13,617 nt of DNA from JBBRHF01 sp038223055 (GTDB lineage Bacteria > Actinomycetota > Actinomycetes > JACCUZ01): contig JBBRHF010000123.1 in NCBI GenBank assembly GCA_038223055.1, positions 1-13,617 of the forward strand. Reading direction: 5' to 3'. This document shows positions 7,747-13,143 of the stretch, one piece after another. The notes beneath the pieces were generated by a model that did no database searches, had not been told where the DNA came from, and worked only from the letters and a program-made list of their open reading frames with translations. Both the position numbers and the translations under genes were made by a program. Numbering within the stretch: position 1 is the first letter of the stretch; each line of letters begins with the position of its first letter.

Positions 7747-7843
7747 TCGGGACCGCCGACTGCTCCACGGAGATCCGTCGCGGCTGCCCGCGGCCCCCGG
7801 GCAGGCAATCGGCGACCTGTCGCCGCGACGACCCGCCGCCACG

Positions 7844-8416
7844 GTGAGCGATCTGCACGCCGACGCGCTGCGGGGGCTCGTGGACTGGGCTGCGCCCGAC
7901 GACGGACAGGACGCGCTGCGCACGACGTACGTCGATCATCTTCACAGCCACAGCGACGGCATGTGGCGCGGCTGCGTCCCGGCCCACCTGACGGCGAGCG
8001 CGATGGTGCTCGACGCCACCGCCCGGCGGGCGCTGCTCACGCTGCACGGCAAGGGCGGTTTTTGGGTCCAGCTCGGCGGACATTGCGAGCCCGGTGACCG
8101 CACGCTGGCGGCAGCCGCGCTGCGAGAGGCCACCGAGGAGTCGGGCATGCCCGGACTGCGCATCGTCGGGGCCGGTCCGGTCGACCTCGACCACCATCGG
8201 CTCTCCCGCGCCTTCGGCAGCTGCGGGGAACATCTAGACGTCCGCTACGCCGTCGTCGCTCCGGACGGCGCCAAGCCGGTGCGCAGCGCGGAGTCCGCGG
8301 ACCTGCGGTGGTTCGATGTCGATGCCCTGCCGCCGACGGCCCATGACGACCTGCGTCGGTTGGTGGCCCGCGCCCGGGCGGTGGTCGCTGCAGGGTCGGG
8401 CGCAATGCCGGGCTAG
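7844..8416 (+). CDS. NUDIX hydrolase
   Basis: A 190-residue protein from GTG 7844 (MSDLHADALRGLVDW), the first usable start codon in this frame after the metalloprotease stop; no strong ribosome site is visible. The NUDIX fold is seen from about residue 46 (PAHLTASAMVLDATARRALL) to 165. The box reads GGHCEPGD (78-85) then ALREATEESGM (92-102). The REx2EExG part is intact, but the spacing from the GD corner to RE is one residue longer than in the classical box, a variant I associate with GGHCDGD-type actinobacterial members. C-terminal SADLRWFDVDALP (151-163) is typical of the family. Reaction: hydrolysis of a nucleoside diphosphate linked to another group; substrate cannot be told. Probably co-transcribed with the metalloprotease. 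Confidence 0.88.
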   Translation: MSDLHADALRGLVDWAAPDDGQDALRTTYVDHLHSHSDGMWRGCVPAHLTASAMVLDATARRALLTLHGKGGFWVQLGGHCEPGDRTLAAAALREATEESGMPGLRIVGAGPVDLDHHRLSRAFGSCGEHLDVRYAVVAPDGAKPVRSAESADLRWFDVDALPPTAHDDLRRLVARARAVVAAGSGAMPG

Positions 8417-8464
8417 CGAGGGCCCGAGGTGGGCCAGCGAGGGCCGAGGTGGGCCAGCGAGGGC
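8415..8464. repeat. 20-21 bp tandem repeat, about 2.5 units, between convergent genes
   Basis: AGCGAGGGCCCGAGGTGGGCC (8415-8435) is repeated with one base lost at 8436-8455 and again in part at 8456-8464. It starts inside the NUDIX stop codon and fills almost all of the 58-base gap to the convergent gene. No T-run or strong hairpin is present, so it is not a standard terminator. Confidence 0.85.
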
Positions 8465-8474
8465 TTGCGGAAGG

Positions 8475-9092
8475 CTACGCGCGCGTGGCGTCGAGGAGTG
8501 CCCGCGTCACGTCCCAGCCCTCGAGCCCGCGATCGAGCTGGTCGAGATCGCGGGGCTCCCGCACGCGATGCCAGCCCGGAGCGATCGACAGGTGGCCACG
8601 GCGGGGAGCGGCCGTGCGCAAAGCGTCCAGAGAGCCCAGGTGCACACCAGCGCGCCCCAGGTCGAGCCCCTCGAGGACAGTGCGCACCCAGACCGGCATC
8701 GGCCAGCAGACGGCCAGCGCGACGAGGTCTCCGTCCCGAGTCGGGATGACGGCCACGTCGGCCGACCCGAGCGCCCGGTGCAGCTTGCCGATGAGCAGCG
8801 GCGGCAGGTCGGGGGCATCGCCGGCGACCAGAGTCGCCTCGTCGGCACCGTGCCGGCGCAGCGCATCGAACGCGTCCCGGGCGTCGGCCGTCGAGGACAG
8901 CGGGAGAACTGGGGTGCCGGGCCAGACGACACGCTCGAGATCGACGTCAGTGTCGTCCAGGAGCAGCACCGCCTCGACCTGCTCCAGCCCCGCCACCAGC
9001 TCGTAGACGTCCTCGACCATCGCGGCTCGCAGCGCCGCCGAGGGAAAGCTGTCCCTCGGTGCGGGCCGAACAGCGACCAGCCGCCGGGTCAC
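8475..9092 (-). CDS. Nucleotidyltransferase-like (GT-A fold, DUF2064/CofC-like) protein, probably degenerate
   Basis: A 205-residue protein. I place the start at GTG 9092 (MTRRLVAVRPAPRDSF) because it overlaps the stop of the upstream YgjP-like gene as GTGA, with no other suitable start nearby. Strand-helix pattern resembles NTP-transferase/glycosyltransferase-A proteins: VEAVLLLDDTD (39-49), ADARDAFDALRRHGADEATLVAGDAPDLPPLLIGKL (69-104), and SADVAVIPTRDGDLVALAV (110-128). GDAPDLPP fits the usual G-D-x-P segment. The N-terminal G...KTRL nucleotide-binding loop of the DUF2064 family is not present. Role unknown; a non-catalytic or divergent member is possible. Assignment rests on fold pattern only. 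Confidence 0.6.
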   Translation of the reverse strand: MTRRLVAVRPAPRDSFPSAALRAAMVEDVYELVAGLEQVEAVLLLDDTDVDLERVVWPGTPVLPLSSTADARDAFDALRRHGADEATLVAGDAPDLPPLLIGKLHRALGSADVAVIPTRDGDLVALAVCWPMPVWVRTVLEGLDLGRAGVHLGSLDALRTAAPRRGHLSIAPGWHRVREPRDLDQLDRGLEGWDVTRALLDATRA

Positions 9093-10003
9093 CCGCCCGG
9101 CCGCCGCGCTCGCGGCGACCTGGCCGCAACGCGGGTGGTGGCACTCGGGGCGTGGTCGGCGCTCGGAGCGTGGCCGGCGCTCGGAGCGTGGTCGGCGCTC
9201 GGAGCGTGGTCGGCGCTCGGAGCGTGGGCGGCGCTGGGAGCATGGTCGGCGCTTCGCTCCGGCGACGTCTGCTCGTCGGGCCCGTCGTCGCGCAAGTTCA
9301 GACCGGCGGCGGCCGAGGCGCCCTCGAGGTAGCCCCGCGCGCGCTCGGTCCGGGGATAGTGCTCGACCTCGGCCCAGAAGTCGGGGCCGTGCCCCGGGAC
9401 GATCAGGTGCGCGAGTTCGTGAATGAGCACGTAGTTCACCACCCACTCGGGCATGCCCTGCAGCCGGCTGGAGAGCCGGATGGTGCGGTCGACCGGCGTG
9501 CAGGAGCCCCAACGGCTGCCTTGGTTGGCAACCCACCTGACGCTGACCGGCATCGCCCGACCGCCGAGGTGGCGCCGGGACAGCGAGACGGCGCGCTCGA
9601 GAAGTTCGGCGTCGCGCGGCCTGCGCCGACGGTCCTGCCCTGCGAGCCGCTCGATCATGGCCGCGACCCAGCGCTGCTCATCGGCGCTCGACATGCGGGC
9701 CGGGATCAGCACGACCGTGCGCTCTCCGTCGCGGTAGGCCGAGACCGTGCGTCGACGCCGCGCGCTGCGGCGCACCTCCACCTGAGGCTCCCCGTCCGAT
9801 GCCCGGCCAGCCACCCCCACCTCCGGGATGATGGGAGGGGCGCCAGGGGTCGGAGAGGCGGGAGAGGCGGGTGGGGCGGTGGGACGGCCGGGGCGATGGG
9901 CGGCAGCCTCGAGGTCACCGAACAGGGCGGACTCGATCGGGCCGGGGCGAGCCGCCGAGCGAGGTGGTTGGACGCGCCTGGTCATGGCACCGAAGGTAGC
10001 CAT
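9089..10003 (-). CDS. YgjP-like (M48/DUF45) zinc metallopeptidase with repetitive C-terminal tail
   Basis: A 304-residue protein from ATG 10003 (MATFGAMTRRVQPP). ATG 9985 would shorten it by six residues; neither has a strong ribosome site, and the frame is open further upstream through sequence without coding character. Residues 1-75 are Pro/Ala-rich and variable. The conserved domain spans about 75-236: VEVRRSARRRRTVSAYRDGE, VRWVANQGSRWGSCTP (155-170), IRLSSRLQGMPEWVVNYVLIHELAHLIVPGHGPDFW (175-210). Zinc ligands and catalytic Glu are in HELAH (195-199), with His205 as likely third ligand; SRWGSC is the YgjP/DUF45 signature. The tail has six HAPSAx repeats (254-289) and a basic end. Its TGA overlaps the next gene's GTG. 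Such proteins are predicted cytoplasmic peptidases of unknown substrate. Confidence 0.9.
   Translation of the reverse strand: MATFGAMTRRVQPPRSAARPGPIESALFGDLEAAAHRPGRPTAPPASPASPTPGAPPIIPEVGVAGRASDGEPQVEVRRSARRRRTVSAYRDGERTVVLIPARMSSADEQRWVAAMIERLAGQDRRRRPRDAELLERAVSLSRRHLGGRAMPVSVRWVANQGSRWGSCTPVDRTIRLSSRLQGMPEWVVNYVLIHELAHLIVPGHGPDFWAEVEHYPRTERARGYLEGASAAAGLNLRDDGPDEQTSPERSADHAPSAAHAPSADHAPSADHAPSAGHAPSADHAPSATTRVAARSPRARRPGG
9137..9244. repeat. 18-bp tandem repeat, 6 units, in the YgjP-like gene
   Basis: Six 18-base units read on the minus strand as HAPSAA, HAPSAD, HAPSAD, HAPSAG, HAPSAD, HAPSAT. The middle units are nearly identical at the DNA level (CACGCTCCGAGCGCCGAC), so expansion was recent, and length changes would keep the frame. 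Because it lies outside the conserved peptidase core, the copy number is probably free to vary. Confidence 0.92.
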
Positions 10004-10073
10004 ATTTCTTGTTCCACAGCCAGCTTTCCGCATCGTCCCAGGTCGGGGGCGTGTGCAGAGATCATCCCCAAGT

Positions 10074-10173
10074 TCATCCACAAGTAACGAACCGGCTCGT
10101 CCACATCTGCTACGGGAGCCGTCCACCGGTCACCCCCAACGTTATCCACAGGCTGTGGAGGCATTGTGGACAG
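10074..10173. promoter_or_regulatory. Cluster of DnaA-box-like sequences
   Basis: One exact TTATCCACA is at 10142-10150. One-mismatch copies are TCATCCACA (10074-10082) relative to that, TCGTCCACA (10097-10105) relative to the actinobacterial TTGTCCACA, and CTGTCCACA on the minus strand (10165-10173). A two-mismatch TGTTCCACA sits just outside at 10010-10018. No dnaA, dnaN or rpmH gene is nearby, so this is not evidence for oriC; it could be a DnaA-regulated promoter or titration site, or chance. Confidence 0.5.
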
Positions 10174-10178
10174 AACCG

Positions 10179-10208
10179 TTGACGCGCGGGTGGGGGCGCT
10201 CCTAGCGT
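10179..10208 (+). promoter_or_regulatory. Promoter-like -35/-10 pair
   Basis: TTGACG (10179-10184) and TAGCGT (10203-10208) are 18 bases apart and point rightward. They start six bases after the last DnaA-box-like motif and would give a start near 10215, about 55 bases before the possible GTG start at 10269. Confidence 0.5.
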
Positions 10209-10268
10209 CGGTCCCGACGACACCCCCGGAGCCGACCCAGTCGCAACGTTTTGCATGGGGAAGGGAAC

Positions 10269-10439
10269 GTGACGGACGAGCGGCTCCGGGGGTTTCGCCG
10301 CCCGGCGGGGAGCCGTGACGCGTGCTGGACGCGACAGACTCCGGCATCGCGCCGATCAATCGAAGCCGTCAAGGAAGACGGTGCGCCGGCGACGACATCG
10401 CGGCGCAATGCGCCAATTCCCCATTCGCGGCAGACGTGA
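10269..10439 (+). CDS. Possible small ORF, 56 residues, unrecognised
   Basis: GTG 10269 opens a 56-codon frame (MTDERLRGFRRPAGSRDACW...) preceded by GGGGAAGGGAAC, a purine-rich stretch close enough to act as a ribosome site. A promoter-like pair lies about 60 bases upstream and a hairpin 12 bases after the stop. The product is basic, without a recognisable domain or membrane segment. The first ~20 codons show the high third-position GC of real genes here; later codons do not (gca, tca, gaa, cca, att), so it may be a leader ORF, a decayed gene with a lost frame, or chance. Not similar to any family I know. Confidence 0.3.
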   Translation: MTDERLRGFRRPAGSRDACWTRQTPASRRSIEAVKEDGAPATTSRRNAPIPHSRQT

Positions 10440-10451
10440 CCGGCCCGGTGC

Positions 10452-10467
10452 GCGCCTCCCGAGGCGC
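10452..10467. terminator. GC-rich hairpin after the small ORF
   Basis: GCGCCTC-CC-GAGGCGC is a perfect inverted repeat, in practice six pairs with a four-base loop. It lies 12 bases after the stop at 10439. There is no T-run, so termination is uncertain, as is usual for actinobacteria. Confidence 0.35.
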
Positions 10468-10587
10468 AACACACCCTGCCGACGCGCCGAAGCCTTGTCC
10501 GGTTACCTTTCGGGTTGAGCGGGCCGGTGAGCGACCCGCTGAGCCGCCAGTTCGGACACCTCCGAGCCCGCCGTGTGACAGATGAGA

Positions 10588-10620
10588 CGTGATGGCACAC
10601 GTGTGTCGACTCACGGGTGA
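10588..10620. promoter_or_regulatory. Palindromes upstream of the ABC exporter, possible operator
   Basis: CACACGTGTG (10596-10605) is a perfect 10-bp palindrome. It is flanked by CGTGA (10588-10592) and TCACG (10611-10615), inverted arms that are one base off its centre, and TCAC-GG-GTGA follows at 10611-10620. The block lies about 50-80 bases before the predicted transcription start of the ABC genes, a suitable place for a regulator; no regulator gene is in the window. Confidence 0.35.
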
Positions 10621-10655
10621 TAGCGGCAACCTCAATCCAGGACAAGTGCGTTGGC

Positions 10656-10661
10656 TAGAGT
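10656..10661 (+). promoter_or_regulatory. -10 element, leaderless start of ABC ATPase gene
   Basis: TAGAGT matches TAnnnT and is 7 bases before the ATG at 10669, so transcription would start at or next to the start codon. There is no Shine-Dalgarno sequence before this ATG, which agrees with a leaderless message. No clear -35. Confidence 0.55.
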
Positions 10662-10668
10662 CGGGACC

Positions 10669-11607
10669 ATGGGGTTGCAGATCGACGGCGTCGCGCACTC
10701 CTTCGGTGACCGGATGGCGCTCGACGGGGTCAGCTTCCAGGTCGTCCCCGGCGTGCTCACGGGGCTGCTCGGTCCGAACGGCGCGGGCAAGACGACGCTG
10801 CTGCGGGTGCTGCTCGGCGTGCTCCGCGCCGATCGCGGGGAGATCCGGTTCGGCGGGCGCCGCGTGACTGCGGCAGACCGGCGGGGCTGGGGCTACCTGC
10901 CGCAGGAGCGAGGGCTCTACTCGGCGATGCGGGCGGGTGACCAGGTCGTGTACTTCGGGCGGCTGCACGGCCTGGCTCCTCGAGAGGCGACCCGGCGCGC
11001 CCGGCTGTTGCTCGAGGAGCTGGGCTTGGCGGCGCGCTGGGGCGAGCGCACCGACAAGCTTTCCGGTGGCATGCAGCAGCGGCTCCAGCTGGCCACCGCC
11101 CTCGTACACGATCCCGAGGTTGCTGTGCTCGATGAGCCGTTCAACGGCCTGGACCCGGTGGCCGTGGCGAGCCTGTCCGAGACGTTGCGCCGGCGCTCCC
11201 GGGACGGTCGCACGGTGCTCTTCTCCAGCCACCAGCTCGACCTCGTTCAGGATCTGTGCGAGGACATCGTCATGGTCGACCGGGGGCGGGTCGTGCTCGA
11301 GGGCAGCGTGGGGAGGCTTCGCGCATCCTCAGGTCGGCGCCAGCTGCGGCTCCACGTCCAGCCGCCGCACCGCGACTGGCTGCGCGCCTTCCCCGACGTC
11401 ACCGTGGTCAGCGACGAGGCCGACGAGCTACGCCTGACCCTGCCTCTTGGAACCGACCCCCTCGTCGTGCTCGACGCCGCCCGCACGGCCGGGCGGGTCG
11501 TCGACTTCGGGCTCGACCTCCCCACGCTGTCGCAGCTGTTCCTCAATGCCGCCGACCCCGATGCCGATATCAATGACCCCGGAGCCAACGAGAGCAGGGC
11601 CAGCTGA
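10669..11607 (+). CDS. ABC transporter ATP-binding protein (NatA-like exporter)
   Basis: A 312-residue cytoplasmic ATPase from ATG 10669 (MGLQIDGVAHSFGDRMALDGV). A TTG six codons earlier is in frame but sits on the promoter. Walker A GPNGAGKT (35-42), Q-loop Gln79 in YLPQERGLY, signature LSGGM (131-135) followed by QQRLQLA, Walker B VAVLDEP (151-157) with Glu156, D-loop GLDP, and switch His188 in FSSHQLD are all intact, so it should hydrolyse ATP. The C-terminal ~90 residues after residue 220 match the DUF4162-type extension of NatA/CcmA-like exporters. Its TGA shares one base with the permease ATG (TGATG), so the two are coupled. Substrate unknown; Na+, drug or lipid-like molecules are all possible for this family. 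Confidence 0.94.
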   Translation: MGLQIDGVAHSFGDRMALDGVSFQVVPGVLTGLLGPNGAGKTTLLRVLLGVLRADRGEIRFGGRRVTAADRRGWGYLPQERGLYSAMRAGDQVVYFGRLHGLAPREATRRARLLLEELGLAARWGERTDKLSGGMQQRLQLATALVHDPEVAVLDEPFNGLDPVAVASLSETLRRRSRDGRTVLFSSHQLDLVQDLCEDIVMVDRGRVVLEGSVGRLRASSGRRQLRLHVQPPHRDWLRAFPDVTVVSDEADELRLTLPLGTDPLVVLDAARTAGRVVDFGLDLPTLSQLFLNAADPDADINDPGANESRAS

Positions 11608-12779
11608 TGGGCACCTGGTGGCAAGGGACCTGGCTGGTGGCCGAACGCGCCCTGCTCGAGAACGTCAGATCCCGGACCGTCAAGGTCGTCACCGGTGTGC
11701 TGTTGTTGCTGTCCGTGGCCGCCGTCACGCTGCCACAGGTCATCGGCGGGGGCTCAACGACGTACAAGCTCGCCACCGTCGGCACGGCACCAGCAGGCGT
11801 GAAAGCGGCGCTCACGGCAGCCGCCAAGTCCGCCGAACTCAAGGTCGCCTACACCACCCGCGCCGACAAGGCCAGCGTCCGGCGGGCCGTCCGCGACGGT
11901 GACGCCACGGCCGGGCTGGTGGGGACCACGCTCTACACCGCGACCGATGCGGGCGGGACCTTCCCTGTCCTGGTCGCCCAGACCCTGGTCTCGCAGGAGG
12001 CGTCGCGCCGGCTGTCCGCCGCGGGTCTGTCGCCGCGCCAGGTCGCCGACATCCAGGCGATCCGCCCGCCGCGCCAAGTCACGGTCGGGCGCGTGGACGA
12101 CGCGGGGCGCGCCGGCATCGGGTTCGCCGTCGGTGTCGTGCTCTACCTCGCGATCACCTTCGCCGGCACCGCCATCGCCACCACAGTGGCCACGGAGAAG
12201 TCCACCCGTATCAGCGAGGTCCTGCTCGCTGTCCTGCGGCCCAGCCAGGTGCTCGTCGGCACGGTGCTGGCGATCGGCACGGTCGCGCTGGCGCAACTCG
12301 TGGTGCTCGCGGCCCCGCTCGCCGTCGCCGTACGCGTCACGGACGCCATCGGGTTGCCCGCCGTGGCTGGTGGTGACATTGCCTTTGCGGTGGCCTGGTT
12401 CGGGCTGGGCTTCGTGCTGTACGCCTTCGCCTACGCGGCCACCGCTTCTCTCGTCGACAAGGTCACCGAGGTCAACTCCGCGATCATGCCGGTCACTGTT
12501 GCCCTCGTCCTGGGCTACCTGCTCGCGGTCGCCGTCGTCATGCCCGATCCCGGCAGCGGGTGGAGCACCGCCGTGTCGATCTTCCCACTCAGCGCGCCGC
12601 TCGCCATGCCGATCCGTTGGGCCGCCGGGACGGTCCCCGTCTATCAGCTTCTGGTCGCCATGGCGCTGACCGCGGCGACCGGAGGGCTGCTCGCCTGGCT
12701 GGGTTCGTCGATCTACCAGCGCGCGTTGCTGGTCACCGGACGCCGGGTCAAGCTGCGCGACGCGATCACCCGCCCGTAG
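11607..12779 (+). CDS. ABC-2 type permease (NatB-like)
   Basis: A 390-residue membrane protein from ATG 11607, with AGGG 8-9 bases upstream inside the ATPase gene. Topology follows NatB: one N-terminal helix (about 28-48), a large external domain (about 50-165), then five or more helices near 170-195, 215-242, 257-282, 293-312, and 345-368, with a hydrophobic re-entrant-like stretch at 323-340. TVATEKSTRISEVLLAVLRP (193-212), after the second helix, is the characteristic coupling segment of this group, which contacts the ATPase. The C-terminus is cytoplasmic and basic. With the coupled ATPase it forms a complete exporter as a dimer of each (family knowledge). Confidence 0.93.
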   Translation: MGTWWQGTWLVAERALLENVRSRTVKVVTGVLLLLSVAAVTLPQVIGGGSTTYKLATVGTAPAGVKAALTAAAKSAELKVAYTTRADKASVRRAVRDGDATAGLVGTTLYTATDAGGTFPVLVAQTLVSQEASRRLSAAGLSPRQVADIQAIRPPRQVTVGRVDDAGRAGIGFAVGVVLYLAITFAGTAIATTVATEKSTRISEVLLAVLRPSQVLVGTVLAIGTVALAQLVVLAAPLAVAVRVTDAIGLPAVAGGDIAFAVAWFGLGFVLYAFAYAATASLVDKVTEVNSAIMPVTVALVLGYLLAVAVVMPDPGSGWSTAVSIFPLSAPLAMPIRWAAGTVPVYQLLVAMALTAATGGLLAWLGSSIYQRALLVTGRRVKLRDAITRP

Positions 12780-12833
12780 GCGCAAAGACCCAGCTCAGGT
12801 GCCCGCCACGTCAGCACGCGGCGCGCCCTGCCG

Positions 12834-12839
12834 TAGGGT
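12834..12839 (+). promoter_or_regulatory. Possible -10 of zinc-ribbon gene
   Basis: TAGGGT fits TAnnnT and lies 65 bases before the GTG at 12905, in the 125-base gap after the permease. With a start near 12846, the leader would be about 60 bases, consistent with the strong ribosome site of that gene. The -35 is unclear. Confidence 0.35.
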
Positions 12840-12893
12840 GGTCGCCAGATTCACCTGGGCGCTCGCTCAGGGGGCATCCGACGCCGAGCAATC

Positions 12894-12900
12894 AAGGAGG
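12894..12900 (+). promoter_or_regulatory. Strong ribosome binding site of zinc-ribbon gene
   Basis: AAGGAGG is a perfect Shine-Dalgarno core four bases before GTG 12905 and fixes that start. It is the best ribosome site in the window and suggests high translation. Confidence 0.8.
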
Positions 12901-12904
12901 ACCA

Positions 12905-13063
12905 GTGGCCGAGAGTTACACGGGAGACGCCTACTGCGTGAAGTGCAAGGAGAAGCGCGACTTCACCGGCGAGGTCAAGGTCAGTGAGTCCGGTCGTCGG
13001 ATGGCGCAAGGCATCTGCCCGGTCTGCGGCACCAAACTCAACCGCATTCTCGGCAAGGCCTGA
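12905..13063 (+). CDS. Small zinc-ribbon protein, DUF5679-like
   Basis: A 52-residue protein from GTG 12905 (MAESYTGDAYCVKCKEKRDF). Two CxxC knuckles, Cys11/Cys14 and Cys38/Cys41, should bind one zinc. Between them is EVKVSESGRRMAQGICPVCG, and the protein ends GTKLNRILGKA. This is the pattern of the actinobacterial DUF5679 family, abundant small proteins of unknown role, perhaps nucleic-acid binding. It stands alone with its own strong ribosome site and a possible promoter and terminator, so it is likely a single-gene unit that is well expressed. Confidence 0.88.
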   Translation: MAESYTGDAYCVKCKEKRDFTGEVKVSESGRRMAQGICPVCGTKLNRILGKA

Positions 13064-13085
13064 GCCGACTCCGGGTCAGCACGCA

Positions 13086-13110
13086 GGGGTGGTCCCGCCG
13101 GGGCCGCCCC
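13086..13110 (+). terminator. Hairpin after the zinc-ribbon gene
   Basis: GGGGTGG (13086-13092) pairs with CCGCCCC (13104-13110), seven pairs including one G-U, around an 11-base loop, starting 22 bases after the stop. Only TT follows, so it is a typical T-poor actinobacterial candidate. Confidence 0.4.
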
Positions 13111-13130
13111 TTCGTGCGCTTCCGGCCCCT

Positions 13131-13136
13131 TACGCT
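13131..13136 (+). promoter_or_regulatory. -10 element, leaderless start of M20 peptidase gene
   Basis: TACGCT fits TAnnnT and is exactly 7 bases before ATG 13144, the same spacing as at the ABC ATPase gene. No ribosome site precedes this ATG. Confidence 0.5.
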
Positions 13137-13143
13137 AGCGGCC

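Larger units (their letters stand above)
10004..10668. other. 665-base region without a recognised gene
   Basis: The region lies between divergent genes (YgjP-like on minus, ABC ATPase on plus). It is less GC-rich than the coding regions in parts. From left to right it holds a run of CCACA-containing DnaA-box-like motifs (10074-10173), a promoter-like pair (10179-10208), a possible short ORF (10269-10439), a hairpin (10452-10467), a second looser inverted repeat (AGCGGG at 10518-10523 with CCCGCT at 10535-10540), and palindromes at 10588-10620 before the ABC promoter. I looked for a WhiB7- or UvrD2-like gene, as in related neighbourhoods, and saw none. Confidence 0.7.

Noticed and set aside
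9137..9244. CRISPR array
   Set aside because: The 18-bp units are directly adjacent without spacers and are in frame within a coding gene.
10004..10200. Chromosomal origin of replication
   Set aside because: DnaA-box-like motifs are present, but no dnaA, dnaN, rpmH or gyr genes and no long AT-rich unwinding region accompany them.
10269..10585. WhiB7-like regulator gene expected in related neighbourhoods
   Set aside because: None of the frames shows the four-cysteine pattern or the WhiB motif.
11754..12785. 343-codon minus-strand frame opposite the permease
   Set aside because: It is antisense to a clear ABC-2 permease and is Asp/Gly/Arg/His-rich without a domain, as expected of a shadow.
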